Source: UBA1930 sp943368475
GTDB lineage: Bacteria > Bacteroidota > Bacteroidia > Chitinophagales > Chitinophagaceae
Direction of reading: 5' to 3'
Assembly: GCA_943368475.1 (NCBI GenBank)
Contig: CALRLF020000005.1
Location: 40,664 to 104,663 of the forward strand
Length of the DNA: 64,000 nt
Below the pieces are notes generated by a model that was given only the letters and a program-made list of their open reading frames with translations, ran no database searches and was not told the origin of the DNA. A program made the translations under genes and the position numbers. Of this stretch, positions 46,001-58,400 are shown in pieces (the stretch's first letter is position 1; each line of letters starts with the position of its first letter).

Positions 46001-49000
46001 CATTGGTTGTTGCACTAGGAATTGAAGGTGTAGCACTTGTTGATGTAAAACTATTTGGACCAGTCCATTCAAAACTTACACCAGCAGTTGATGATGTTGC
46101 AGAAAAATTCAATGTACTACCTGCACAAATTGGTGTAACCAATACTTGAGCAACAGGTGTTGCTGGAGGATTTGGATCAGCTAAACTGATTGGTCCAACA
46201 GCAGATGATACACAAGATCCTAAAGCAACAGTGATATTGCTATAAGTTCCAGCAGCAAGGTTACTAATAACCGCTGAACCACTTGCATTTGAAGTAATAG
46301 TAGGTGTTACAAGATTACTGTTATAATTATAGCTAACTGCATAAACAGTATTTGCCAATAATCCATTTAAAGATATAGAACCTGTTGCAGTAGCACAAGT
46401 TGTTGGATTGGCACTTGACGTACCTGTAATTGCAGGAATTGCATTAACCACTACAGCTATTGGTGTTGCAGTAGATACACAATTATTTAATGTTGCTGTT
46501 ACTGCATAAGTACCAGACGCATTTGTTGGAGCACCAATAATAACAGGATTTTGAGTGTTGCTCGTAAAAGCATTTGGTCCAGTCCAGCTGTAAGTAATTG
46601 CACCTGAAGTTGTTGTAATTGCAGTAAACGATAAATTTGAACCAGCACACACAGGGCTATTACTAGTAACAGTTGGAGCAACAGGTGCTGCTGGATTACT
46701 TACTATCTGGCTGGCAATAATATTAGAAATACAACTACCAATTTTTACAGAAATATTGGTATAAGTTCCAGCAACTAAATTTGGTATAATTAATACTCCA
46801 CTTGCATTAGAAGTAATATTTGTTGTAACAACACTACCAAAAGTATAACTTACCTCATAAGGCGTATTGTTTAATAATCCTGTTAAAGAAATACTACCGT
46901 TTGTACCGCCACAAGTTGTAGGATTGGTTGCTGTGCTACCTGCAATAACTGGTGTTGCAGCAACAATGATGGTTGTTTTAACAGTATCTGCAGGGCAAGT
47001 AAAAGAAGTACCAATAATGGTATGTTTTACTTCATAAGTACCAGCAGTATTGTATGCTACATTTTGTACGGCATTGGTATTTACAGTTTGAGGACTACCA
47101 AAACCAAAATCCCAATACCAGCCTGTAGTACCTGCTACACTTGATGTAGGTGTAAATACAACTTGCTGACCCACACAAAGCGTTGTTGGAGCAGCTGTAT
47201 AAGCTGAGTGAGGTCTGCTACCTGCAGCAACTGTTACATTGATTGTTACTGTATCAACTCCACCATATTGGGTAATTATTGCCAGTTTTACTGGATAACT
47301 ACCTGCTGTTGGAAAGTAAAAAGAAGGATTTTGCAAGTTGGAAGTATCCGCTGCATTATTTGTAAAAAACCACTTTCGTTTTATGATTGTATAACCTTCT
47401 GGTGTTGTTAAAGGAGAAGTAAATTTTACTGAATCTAAACCACACCCAACACCTTGAGTGTAGGTGAATGATGCTGTGGGCTTTGCTTTAACTAGTATTT
47501 CAATTTGTGTATTATCTTCATTGCTACACCCACCCGAATAAGGATTGGGTGAGGTTAATGTCATAGGTAAATAATATGTTCCAGCTGTGGAAAATGAATA
47601 TTCCCCAGGAAGTTTATACAAATAATATTTAGCTGAACCAATAATAGTAGAATCAGATGCAACTGGATTATTTTGCGTTACATCTGCTAATGGTGGTGGA
47701 ATTGCAGTTGCAACTGCTGACAAAGCTGTAAGTTTCCAAAGTATAGTGGTTGGCTTGTAAGCAATATTAGCTCCCAATTGAGTTGGCGTATTTACAAATG
47801 TGTAAGGATGAACAACATTTACTCCTGAAGTATCTGGTGAATTATGAAAACCTGGTAATGCACTTAAGTTTTCTAAGTTAGTACCTGCATTGTACGCATA
47901 ACTCTCTACACTACCCAAACCATAAGTTATTGCGGTGAATCCTGAATCACAAAATGCTGTAGACTGACCCTTATTTGTTCCATTTGCTCCACCAGTGCCT
48001 GTCCACCTTTTAACAACAACAGTATAGCCTGCTTTGTTTGGATGTGCGTAAGTATGATCAAATAAATTAGAACCATCAATTCTTAGCGATGTTAACCCAA
48101 CTGTAGGAACTGTTAGAGTAAGGTAACCAGCGGTGATATTTTCTACTGAATTTCTATAGAAAACAGTTCGTTTTACTGCTTGCTCTATTGGGCTTAAAAC
48201 TACCATTTCAGGATCTCCATTTCCACCTGCACCTAAGCAACCACCTCCTGTCATGTATTGACACATCATAACAGGTTTATCAGATTCAATATAGTCCGCT
48301 GTACTACTTTCAAATTGATAATAATTTCCATTTAATAACCCTGTAAGTGTAACTCCATTTCTCTTTACAACTGTTAATGGGTCGGCAACTGCAATTTTAA
48401 AAGTACTGGTACCAAATGAAGATGGTGTAGAAGCACCAGAAAAAGGAGTTGTTAAATACCTTTTGCCCCACGTATGTTGAGGAAATAACTGTTGGTTGTC
48501 ATTATCACCACCACCACTGCCACAAGAAGCAGGATTTGTAGTTCGACTACTACCTGCAAAAACAGCAATAGGTTTACAAGTACCATCCGGTCCAACTATC
48601 GATCTGATTTTAGTTCCAGAAAGTTCTTTTCCAGTACTTGCAGCTCCTCCATTTCCATTGGCATCAGCAGCGTCGTTTGCTCCTATAATCTGATAAATTT
48701 GCCCCTTAGCTAATGTTATTGTTTTGGTTACACCTGGAGCTAAGCCAGTTGGATTAGTTGTACCAGCCTGTGCCCTAGTTAAAACTGATGGTGTAATTTC
48801 AACAACTGTATTATTTTCCTTAGCTATAATATAAGTCCAATTATAACAATTAGAAGCATAACTCTGTTTACTATTTAATGAAACATAAGTATAGCCCCAA
48901 GCTTCAGTGGGTAAAAGCATGGTAGCTCCAGATGATGCACTACCATAAATGTGTGCATAAGCAACGATAGGTACATCACTTGTAATAAGTATTCCCTTAG

Positions 49001-49451
49001 GCTGTGTAAATAATCCTGCACCGCCAGACCCTGCTGGTGGTGGATCTGTAACTAATCGACAATCATAAGAACCAGTTTTAGGCATTGTACCAACAGCACC
49101 TGCTGCTGCTGTAAATGTATTCGCATTTACTGTACCTGTCGATATTACTGTATTAGCTGGTATATTATATATTCTTCTCCAAACAGTACTGGCAATAGCT
49201 GGATTACCAGACCCATAAATTTGAACAGTTACAGTTGCAGCTTGAGATTCAGTACTTAAGTACAAAACCATTTCTTGCGAATTGTTTTGCCCCGATTCCA
49301 TAAATTGGTGATGTCCATATCCTACCCAAAACTCTTTCCCTTTGTTTGATATAGTTTGAGCGTTCATGTTGCTATCAATGCTTATAATAAGCATTACTAA
49401 CAATATGAATTTACCCCATTTACTCAAAGGATTATTTAGCTTTATTATCAT
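43092..49451 (-). CDS. Giant T9SS adhesin with IgGFc-like module, repeats and CHU_C domain
   Basis: The 2119-aa secreted protein has a signal peptide ending SNMNAQ. An IgGFc-binding-like N-terminal region spans about residues 34-657 (GKEFWVGYGHHQF, then DVPIVAYAHIYG, DPEMVVLSPIEQAV, YGLGSVESYAYN). PKD domains follow, and then, at about residues 840-1780, alternating Ig-like units (SNSPVCAGS, six copies) and SprB-like units (NPTTCATATGSISLNGL, five copies). Two or more PKD domains (WNFGD, WDFGD) come next. The C terminus is a type B (CHU_C) sorting domain (FSPNGDNINDTWEIEN, FNRNGQVVYKS). It is Thr/Ser/Asn-rich and probably a surface adhesin. It is 43 nt downstream of the 3289-aa gene, so cotranscription is likely. 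Confidence 0.88.
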   Translation of the reverse strand: MIIKLNNPLSKWGKFILLVMLIISIDSNMNAQTISNKGKEFWVGYGHHQFMESGQNNSQEMVLYLSTESQAATVTVQIYGSGNPAIASTVWRRIYNIPANTVISTGTVNANTFTAAAGAVGTMPKTGSYDCRLVTDPPPAGSGGAGLFTQPKGILITSDVPIVAYAHIYGSASSGATMLLPTEAWGYTYVSLNSKQSYASNCYNWTYIIAKENNTVVEITPSVLTRAQAGTTNPTGLAPGVTKTITLAKGQIYQIIGANDAADANGNGGAASTGKELSGTKIRSIVGPDGTCKPIAVFAGSSRTTNPASCGSGGGDNDNQQLFPQHTWGKRYLTTPFSGASTPSSFGTSTFKIAVADPLTVVKRNGVTLTGLLNGNYYQFESSTADYIESDKPVMMCQYMTGGGCLGAGGNGDPEMVVLSPIEQAVKRTVFYRNSVENITAGYLTLTVPTVGLTSLRIDGSNLFDHTYAHPNKAGYTVVVKRWTGTGGANGTNKGQSTAFCDSGFTAITYGLGSVESYAYNAGTNLENLSALPGFHNSPDTSGVNVVHPYTFVNTPTQLGANIAYKPTTILWKLTALSAVATAIPPPLADVTQNNPVASDSTIIGSAKYYLYKLPGEYSFSTAGTYYLPMTLTSPNPYSGGCSNEDNTQIEILVKAKPTASFTYTQGVGCGLDSVKFTSPLTTPEGYTIIKRKWFFTNNAADTSNLQNPSFYFPTAGSYPVKLAIITQYGGVDTVTINVTVAAGSRPHSAYTAAPTTLCVGQQVVFTPTSSVAGTTGWYWDFGFGSPQTVNTNAVQNVAYNTAGTYEVKHTIIGTSFTCPADTVKTTIIVAATPVIAGSTATNPTTCGGTNGSISLTGLLNNTPYEVSYTFGSVVTTNITSNASGVLIIPNLVAGTYTNISVKIGSCISNIIASQIVSNPAAPVAPTVTSNSPVCAGSNLSFTAITTTSGAITYSWTGPNAFTSNTQNPVIIGAPTNASGTYAVTATLNNCVSTATPIAVVVNAIPAITGTSSANPTTCATATGSISLNGLLANTVYAVSYNYNSNLVTPTITSNASGSAVISNLAAGTYSNITVALGSCVSSAVGPISLADPNPPATPVAQVLVTPICAGSTLNFSATSSTAGVSFEWTGPNSFTSTSATPSIPSATTNATGNYTVVVKLNGCTSLPSNAVSVVVNPIPATPQISSNSPVCAGSDILLASTISTTGVVTYNWTGPNSFTSASANPTIIAGTVAASGTYNLNISQNGCTSANATPITVVVNAVPVISSSSLTNTTTCATATGAINLQGLVASTSYSVSYVLNTATVNTTASSNASGTLVISGLAAGVYSNVTVSLNGCISNAVGPFTIADPTPPTPPTIASNNSPVCSGSSIILSANSSITGATFTWTTPGGTNITGNPLTIPNSTATDAGVYSVKITVNSCVSSPVTASVVVKPTPSITSSTSTNPTTCASSTGTITLNGLTAATVYTVNYLKNSSPQTATITANASGSVVISNLSAGAYSNISVTLNGCTSTDVGPFSLSDPNPPATPTITSNTPLCNGNTLNLTATTTTTGAIVYNWSGPNGFTSTAQSPSITNVTALATGNYTVTATLNSCTSASATVAVVVNTTPVISSSSFVNPANCGANTGSITLNGLANTTSYTVKYTLNTTPVSVTLSSNASGSLIIGSLAAGTYSAISVTLGICPSNVVGPIIIVDPTPPAVPVVSNNGPLCADAALNLFATSSTAGVTYSWTGPNSFSSNVQNPVIPTATTIISGVYTVTATINNCTSTASTTALVNPNPVADFSTPPFVCMPNGAVAFTNNSTIATGTLNYSWNFGDLSVPSSAVNPSYIYANSGNYQIVLTATSNAGCIKTASKSFNAFYSKPIASFSVTPDTICQGATNTFVDLSSAPNSTIGSRTWDFGDNTGWVNAATLTQTKLYATPGDYTIRLVVKNLQGCISDTLSKPVKVYLQPVVDAGPSFLVPVGSTVLFNPIVNDSVTVTFAWTPASDFVNPNILRPSLVANNNRVYTLKATGLGKCTATDTLTVKVLRQVKIPNVFSPNGDNINDTWEIENLGDYGFAIVEIFNRNGQVVYKSNGYSKPWDGMLNGKPLPVATYYYIIDFKNQYPRLSGSITILK
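44106..46930 (-). repeat. Alternating Ig-like / SprB-like repeats (2119-aa protein)
   Basis: Five SprB-like units begin near plus-strand positions 46905, 46390, 45620, 45098 and 44580, with spacing of about 515, 770, 522 and 518 bp. The long gap holds two Ig-like units. Units share NPTTCxxxTGSIxLNGL and SNASGxLVISNLAAGTYSNI motifs. Confidence 0.8.
47480..49350 (-). repeat. IgGFc-like module, copy in 2119-aa protein
   Basis: This is the companion to the module at 50540-52230, with the same motif order. Boundaries are approximate. A longer loop between the module and the first PKD domain accounts for the larger size. Confidence 0.7.
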
Positions 49452-49494
49452 CGTAATAATTTCAACTGTTTGTTATAAAACTTTATAAAAATGT

Positions 49495-52400
49495 TTATCT
49501 AATCAAGTTTATAGACCCCTTCATTTCACTCTTAGAACCATTCAACAAAGTCATTTTCAACACATAGATGTACACACCGGAAGGTTGTTGTTTGCCTTTG
49601 TAGCTACCGTCCCATCCTGTTGTTTGGTTAGTAGTTTCAAACACTTTTTCTCCCCACTGATTGAATACCATGAACTGCATACTTTGGATAATGTAACCAT
49701 ATACCCTTAATATCCTGTTTACGGGATTAGGAGAATTTGGATTGAATGCATTTGGTACATAAATCTGGTCTAACAATGTTTTACCAGTAACGGCATCGCT
49801 TGTACTTTGCTGACAAGCAATTGTACCAGTAGCTCTAACCAAAACTGTAATGCTTGTATTTGGTGTTAACCCACTAACAACATGGCTTAAACCTGTTGCT
49901 CCACTGCTTGGAGTACTCCATGTTGTACCATTATTGGTAGATACCTGATAGCCAGTTGCATTTGGCACTGCAGCCCACTCGAATGTGATTGAAGTTGGTG
50001 TTAATAAACTTTGATTTACTGTAACTACTGGTTGAGCCAAAATACCAAACACCTGAGCAACCACTCTTTTCCTTGTAGCACTAACACAACCAGAAGCTGT
50101 AGATGCTTCTACAAACCAAACCTGTGTGGTAGCAATAGCTGGTACATTATAAGTAGTACCAGTAAATACAGGCGTACTTGAAGTAGCTGTAGCATACCAG
50201 TTATATGTTGTTCCTGTTACAGGATTTTGAACTGCAAATGTTACACTTGAGCCACTACAAACAGCCACCGAATCGGTAACAATATTTACAACAGGCAATG
50301 CATTTACAACTACTGATTTTGTACTATCTCCCACACAACCATCGGCTGTTACAGTGCTTAATTTTACAGGATAAGTACCCGCTGTTGGATAAGTGAACGA
50401 AGTATTTTGCCCTGTTGCAGTTGCTGCTGTATGGAAAGTCCATTTCCAACTGGAAGCGTTAATGCCCGTTACTGTTGCTGACTGAGCAGAGAATAACGCA
50501 GTATTACCAGCACAACCATTGAAAGTGACATTAAACCCAATACCCGGCGATGGAATTACCTGAACATAAATTACATCTGTTTGTGTGTTATCACAACTTT
50601 CGATAGTTGGATGAGTGTATGTTACTTGAACAGGATATAATCCTGGATTTGAAAACACATAATCTTGAGCTACTGTAAACTTGTAGTAAACAGTTCCATT
50701 AACGTTTACAGTTCCTGTTGGTACAGGTGACGCAACTGTTACGTCGGCATTTGGTGTTAAGAATGGAACCTGACTAAATCTCCAGATAATACTTGTAGGA
50801 ATTACAGGCAATAACATCGTAAATCTAAATGGTGCATTGGCACAAGTGTATTCTGTTGTGCCACCAGTTGGACTTAATGTATTGTTGATATTACCCAATG
50901 CCTGTAAGTTTTTAACCAATGTACCCATGTTGTAACCATAACTCTCTACACTACCTAAGCCATAAGTAATACCAGTAAATGCACTGTCACATTCTACTTG
51001 TACTTGTTGTTGAGCAGATGGCCATCTTTTTACAACTACCGTATAGCTTACACCATTTAAACTTGCAGCTCCATTTTGTGGGTGTGCAAAAGTATAATCT
51101 GGAGGTACAATACCTGTTCCATCTGTAATTTTCAGTGACCCGACACCGTTGGTAGGCACAATCATAGTAAGATAGTTTACAGTAATTGACTCTCTATTAT
51201 TTCTATAGAAACCAACTTTTTTAATACCTTGTTCTATAGGGCTGATATAAATCATTTCAGGGTCACCAACACCAGTACCACCACAAGTACCACCAGTTAA
51301 GAATTGTGCTACTGTAATTGGCTTATCAGCTTCAATGTATTCACCTATTGCACCATTAATTTGATAGTATTGATTGTTTACTAATCCCGTTAGTATAGTG
51401 CCATTTCTTCTAACAACAGTTGTTGGATCTTTAACAGCTATACGCCAGATATTAATTGCCAATGTATTCGCAGCTCCGCTTAGTGAACTTGGTGCTAATA
51501 AATATCTTTTGCCCCAAGCCGATGATGGGAAGTTTTGTTGCATCATAAAATCTCCACCACTGCTACAACCTGCTGGTTGATTAATTTGTGTTCTACTACT
51601 TCCACTAAACGTGGCAATTGGGTAACATTTGCCTGCACTATTTGGAACAGATTTTACAGTACTACCAGTTAGCTCTGTTGTTGTAGAACTTGCAATAACT
51701 TGTAATACTTGTCCTTTATTTAAAATAACTGTAGTTGTTGTGTTTGCAGCCATACCTGGGTTAGAAACAGCAACAGAAGGGTTAATTTCTACTTTGGTAT
51801 TGTCGTTATCGGCAATTACATAGAAAAATGAATTACCACCTGTACCCCAAACCTGCGTAATACCCAATGTTTTGTACTCATAGCCCCAAACACCCACTGG
51901 CATTAACATACAAGCACCAGATGATGTACTACCAATTCCATGAGCATAAGCAACAATTGGTACATCACTGGTGATAGAAATACCTCTATCGAATAAACCA
52001 GCAGTATTTAAGAATGCATTGTCTGTTCCTGCTTTTGGTAAATTTTCTGTTACAACCACACTGTTGGCTGGCACAAAATAGTTACGAACCCATGATGTAC
52101 CATTAATCCTTACCTGCACATTTGCAGCTTCTTGTGCACTTAAATATGCCACCATTTCTTGAGTAGTACCAGCAGCTAATTGATTGGCTGCATAAGCAAA
52201 CCAAAAACGTTTGCCACGGTTACTACTGTCTTTATCAGGTAGAATTGGTGGAGCATAAGGATTAATTAAACCTGTAAATCGATCTAAAAAGTTTACGCTA
52301 TTTTGATAAATCATTCTTTTATTCAAATCTACCCTACTGGTAAATCCTACCACCCAAGCGTTGGTGTTACCTGCTGTTGTTTTCCCTAAACCTAATTGAC

Positions 52401-55400
52401 CAGGTTGAGGTATGGAACCTAACCAAGAATCTACATAAAATAGTTTTGCATCATAATCGTAAGCACCTCCGCCAGGTATATCAACTTTTGTATAAAAATA
52501 CATTGAGTCTAAATTGCTGGCAGCCAATCCCGTTGGAACAACACCAGAATATCTACGAATTTGAATACTTGGAGGTGCAGTTGCTGCCCACTTAATTTTC
52601 ATTACAGTATCAGTGCCATAATAAAATGTTTGCTCTGTATTTGCAGCAGGAGTTGCTGGAATTGCAGACAATATGGTTGGCAACACATTTGGATAAAATT
52701 CATAAGCACCTAAATCTGGTACACCAGCAATTAAGGTTGTTGGTCTAGTTGCATTATCATGGTCTCTATCATTACCATCTATTTGCACCCCTCTGCCATG
52801 TATAGCCCAAACTTCACTACTACTTAAATTTGGTTTCAAGTCTGTATCGCTAACAAATGCAGGATTATAACTCATAGAAAATGCATCTTGAAAAGAAGCA
52901 CCTGCCCATGCAGCTAAAGTAGCATAGGTAGTTGCAGTTGGTGCAGCTCTTTGCACCAATACTGTACCTGTGGTATACAACATGTTGTAGTTGCTAACGA
53001 TGTTACCAGAGTTGGCTATATACATAGCCCTACCACCACCTTTATGAGAGAAAATATTGTTTCGTACATTAATGTTAATCGCTGTTGTATTTGAGAAGTA
53101 AGCAACATGATTATTTGCTACAGAAGTTGCAATACTGTTTACAGAGTTATTGTAATAATCACCATTGCTTGAATTATCGCAATACAATCCAAATGATGCA
53201 TTACCTGTAGTGTTAATTGCTATTGCATTATTGGCAACTGTTACATAAGGTGAACTGGTAATATAAATACCATAAATATTACCTGTATTTCCTGTTGTAG
53301 CATTAATATCGTTATTGCTTACTTTACCTTTTGCATTTAATGAGCCATCGCTATTTCTTACATAAATACCATAAACAGTTACAGGAACACTTGAGATATT
53401 TATTTTATTGCCCATCACTTGATAACTTGAATCGCTATCTGTGGTATAAATGCCATAAGACGTAGCAGCTGCAGCTGTTGGAATTGTAATCGTGTTTCTA
53501 TTCAACTTTAAACGCTGTGTAAAATTTGTATAAATACCGTATAAATAACCTCCAGTTACAAAATTGCTATCAATCACATGATCATTTGCTGTGTTTGTAG
53601 CAGATGTTCCTGAAAAGAAAACACCCATTGCTCCATTGCTTATTGTGTTGCCTTTAATAACAATATTAGTACCTCTTAGTGTATTTGCATAAACAGCAGC
53701 AAGCGTATTTGAAGTACTTGCAGTTACAGGTGCTTTAATAATACAATTGGTTAAACTATCATAAGATGCATTGTTAGCAAATTCTACTACCCTACCATTG
53801 GTTGTATTGGTTGCACTTAATGTTAAGCTTCTAAAGTAAACATATTTAGTACTGTCTAATTTTAAGGTATAATTGTTTGCAGCATTGGTTGACGCAAAGG
53901 TTAATTCAGCAGCTGCTGCATTACCGTTTTGAGATTTAAAAGTTACTGTTGTTGTAGCTGAAGTTCCAGGCACATAAGGTATTCTTATTTGCTCTGTATA
54001 TGTTCCGGGTTTAACATCGAACACAACAGAACTTTGTATACCACATAGTATAGCGTTTACAGCTGCCTGGAAGGTTTGAAAGTTGGTTCCTCCCGTAGCA
54101 GGCCATGTTGTTGGCTGAGTTCCGTCAATAGTATAAGTTCCTCCAGCAAGTAATGCATTCAAGTTTACTTGTGTAATGCTAGAGAATGTAGTTAGGGTTG
54201 TACCACAAGAAATCAAGCAACGATAAAAACGTCTTACTGTAGTTAAGGTATCAAACAATGGTGTAAATCTAAGTTGACCAATATTTGTCCAACCAGTAAC
54301 TCCATCTAAAGAATGTTGCCATTGGAAGGTTAATGAACCCGCTGGTGTATTACCAGTTAAATCTAACCTGATTGGCATTTCTAAACACAACCCTGTACTT
54401 GGGGTTACAGATGCCGTACCTCCAACCAATGTAGCAGGACAAGGTGCTGGTGCAAACTCATAAGCTCCAACATCTGGTGTAGTTGTACTTCTAGTAACAT
54501 TTAAAATATCTGTAGTAATATTTACATTGATTCCTTTATTATCAACTGCTAAAGCCAATGGCTTATAATCACCAGTGGCCACATTACTATAAATTGGGTT
54601 AAAATTCACAGAGTTTACATCATCGGTAGTTGCAGCAGTCCATGCAGTTAATGTTGCATAATCTGTTGAGCCATATCTACCAATAAAATTATTGGTACCC
54701 GCTGCCTGAATAAAGAAATCATTATAATTTGATTCAATTGTGCTGGTTGTTGTAGCAAGGAATAAACCATGTTTAGCACCTGTACCACCTTTGGTAAGTG
54801 TAATAATATTGTTTTTAAATTGTATACCAGAAGCTAAATTTGTTTGATAAAATGCAACAGTAGCACCCGCTGATGTACTGGCTGTATTATCCATTGCAAT
54901 AGTATTGTGCAAGTAGAAAACATTGCTGCTGCCTACATTGTAAATACCATAAGAAGGTCCATTCGCATCCAATTTATAAATCAGGTTATTGCTTACAACA
55001 TTTTCGTTGCCTGCAGCAGCACTCACCGAATTATGGAAAATACCCCATACAGATGAAGTATTGGCAGGTTCTGCCCCAAAGAAATTGGTGATTCTATTTT
55101 TTGAGATAAGCGTAGCCTGATTTAATGCTCCTGATAAATAAATACCATAACCAGCACCTAAACCTGTTCTTGTTGGTCTTGTAATTAAATTATTTTCAAT
55201 CAATGTACCTCTGGTACCTCCAACATATAAACCATAAGTATAAAAATCTTTAATGGTATTGTTTGTAAATTGATTGCCGTCGATTAATTGTGTTGCACTA
55301 CCTACCAAGGTTACACCATAGAATCCACCTGTAATAGTATTTCTATCAAATCTATTGCCATCACACCAAGTGTTACCAAGTGTAACAGGACCTGCGTCAG

Positions 55401-58400
55401 TAGAGTTAATTACAATACCAGCATAATTGGCTGTAGTTAAAGTAGTATTAGCAAGTATGGTACATTTTCTAACGATATTGCTATCAGCGTTATTAATCAA
55501 TTGTACCCCATAACCAAAACCATTAGGGCCAGTGGCATCGATTGTTAAACTATCAAATCTAATATGGTCGGCTGATTTTAATTTAATTACAGCTCTTTCA
55601 TTGGTATTGGTTGAGCTAAATGCAATTGTATTTCCTAAACCATTAAATGTAATTGTATTTACAACACTTGCCCCCTTAATACTATCTAAAATTAATTGTT
55701 CAGTATAAGGACCTGAATTGGCAACAACATTAAAAGTTACAGCTCCTAAAATACCACAATTCATAGATGCTTTTGCATCGTTAAAACTATTAAAGTTGGC
55801 TCCAACTGTTGTTGTTGGCCAGTTGGTTGGCAAAGCTTTATTAATGGTGTAAGAACCAGTTGGTAAAGCTGGGTTTACTGTAAGTAAAATTGGTGTTGAA
55901 TATACTGTTGCACCACCACATTTTATTTCACAACGATAGTACAATGATGTTGTAGAAATAATGGTTGTATCAGGCGTTAATTTAGGATTACCAACATTGG
56001 TATAAGTTCCTGCTAATGTTGCTGAAGCTTGCCATTGAAAAGTTTGGCTTGCACCATAAGGGCCAATTACCAAATTCAACAATACGTTAGAATTTTGGCA
56101 AATTGTTGTTGGCGTAATTACAGTTGTACCAACAGCCGGTGGGGCAATACATGCTGGAGCAGTAAACTCAAATGCACCTAAATCAGGAGTGGTACTACTT
56201 CTTACTGTATTGTTGATATCATCTGTAACGCCAATTGCTAACCCCTTGTTATCAACTGCTGCATTGGATGGACTATAATTATTTGTAGAAGGGCTGCTAT
56301 AAACTGGTTCTTGAGCAATAGAAAGCAAATCTTGCCCAGTTGCATTTGCCCAATCTAATAATGTTAATCTATTTGCAGTATAATATCCAGTGAAATTATT
56401 AGCAGAATTAGTTGTATAAAAGTCATTATTATCGCTAAAAATATTTCCAGTTGCTAAGTAAATACAATGCTTTGTACCAGTACCGCCTCTATAAATTGAA
56501 ATAATATTGTTGTAAAATAAAATCCCAGATGCAGTGCCAGTTTGAAAGAAACCACGTGTAGCCAATGTTGTAGAAGCTAACAAACTATCTAAGGCAATTG
56601 TATTGTGAAAATATTGAACACTGCTTGTGCTTGTATTAAAAATACCATACTGTAAACCATTTCCATTATTACCTACTATAAGATTATTTTTTACAACTAA
56701 ATCATTTCCAGAAGAAGGACTACTGCTGCTAAAATTAATTCCATAGAAAGGAGATGTACTTGCAGTATTTCCTCCAAATGGATTGGTGATTTTATTTTTC
56801 GAAATAGTAGCGGTATTACTTTGTGTAGTGAAATAAATACCATTAAACTCCGAAACATTTGCTCTTGTTGGTCTGGAGATAGTATTGCTTTCTATTAAAG
56901 TGTTATAACTGGCTGCAACATAAATACCATACTGATAAAAATCGTTGATGGTATTATTGGTAATTTGATTGTTACCATTAGCACCACCTGCAAAAGTTGC
57001 TGCCATTGTTATACCATAATATCCACCATTAATGGTGTTTTTATCAATTGTATTGTAATCGCATAAGGTAGCTCCAGTTCCTGTAGCACTACCATCAGAA
57101 CCACTGATTGCGATACCTGCAAAATTGGTAGTGGTAGAATTTGATGCACTGTTAATGGTACACTTCCTGATAATATTGCTATCGGCATTGTTTATCAAAT
57201 GAAAACCAAAACCGTATGTACCAGCAGTTGCGTCAACCTTTAAACTATCAAAAATAAAGTATTTAGTATTCTTCAATTTAATAACTGCACGTTCGTTGGT
57301 ATTAGCTGCCGAAAATGCAATAGTGTTACCATTACCATTAAAAGTAATTGTTCTGGTTGCACTTGCTCCACCTACAGTGCCATTAATAATCAATTGTTCA
57401 TTGTAAGGTCCGGTTCCTGGCACTACATTAAATACTACAGCATTACCAATACCACATGCAAGTGCAGAATACGCTGCATTAAAGCTGTTAAAGTTAGAAG
57501 CAGCACCTGCACCTGGCCATGTTGTTGGATTATTTTTATTTATGGTATACGTACCAGCTGGTAATGTAGGGCTTGTAACAGTTACAGCAGTTGAATTAGA
57601 TGTACCACCACCAGTTAAGGTACAAGTAACCACTAAACGATACTGACTGGTAACTACTTGTGTGGCTGTTGAACTAAAAGAAGTTGCACCAGGAATATTT
57701 GTCCATGTAGTTCCACCATTGGTAGAAACCTGCCATTGATAAGTTAAACCTGGACCTACGTCTACCCCAGTTGCATTTAAAGCAATATTTTGACCAGCAC
57801 ATGCATTTAAAGGGTTTGCTGTCGGTGTTCCAGTTATTGGATTTCCGCTACAATTGGCCCAATTTGTCATTACGATATTATCTAATCCCATATCCGTAGT
57901 ACCATCATCACTATAACCTTTAAACCTAATGATTGTTGTTGCTGATGAGCTCGTAAAGAAAATTTCTTTATCTGTCCATGTAGCAGCAATACCACAACTA
58001 TCTAATCTTACAAAAGATGCACCACCATTGGTAGATAAAAGAATTGATAAGCTATCGTTTCCACTTGTATTAATAAAATCAAACGTTAATCGCTTGTTAC
58101 TACTACTTGTATTGCAATTAAGGTATAAATCAAAATCACCTGTAGTATTTACTGGAGCATTAAATGAGTGAAAACGTGCTGAAAAATTACCTACTGATGC
58201 TGTTGGTGTATAACCTCCATTGGTGGTGGTCCAAGTTGCTGAACTTCCATCATCAAATCTTCTCCAAGAGTTATTTCCAGTTGCTGGTGTATTTTTCCAA
58301 GAAGTGTTTGGTATATCTCTTGTATTACAACCATCAACCCAAGTAGTTTCGAAACTTTCAGTGTAGGGCAAATTCATGTAAATAGGACCTGATGTTGAAT

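Noticed and set aside
43303..48713. Numerous plus-strand open frames of 60-130 codons inside the giant adhesin genes.
   Set aside because: They are antisense shadows of Thr/Val/Ala-rich coding sequence, whose reverse complement rarely contains stops. They have no family features.
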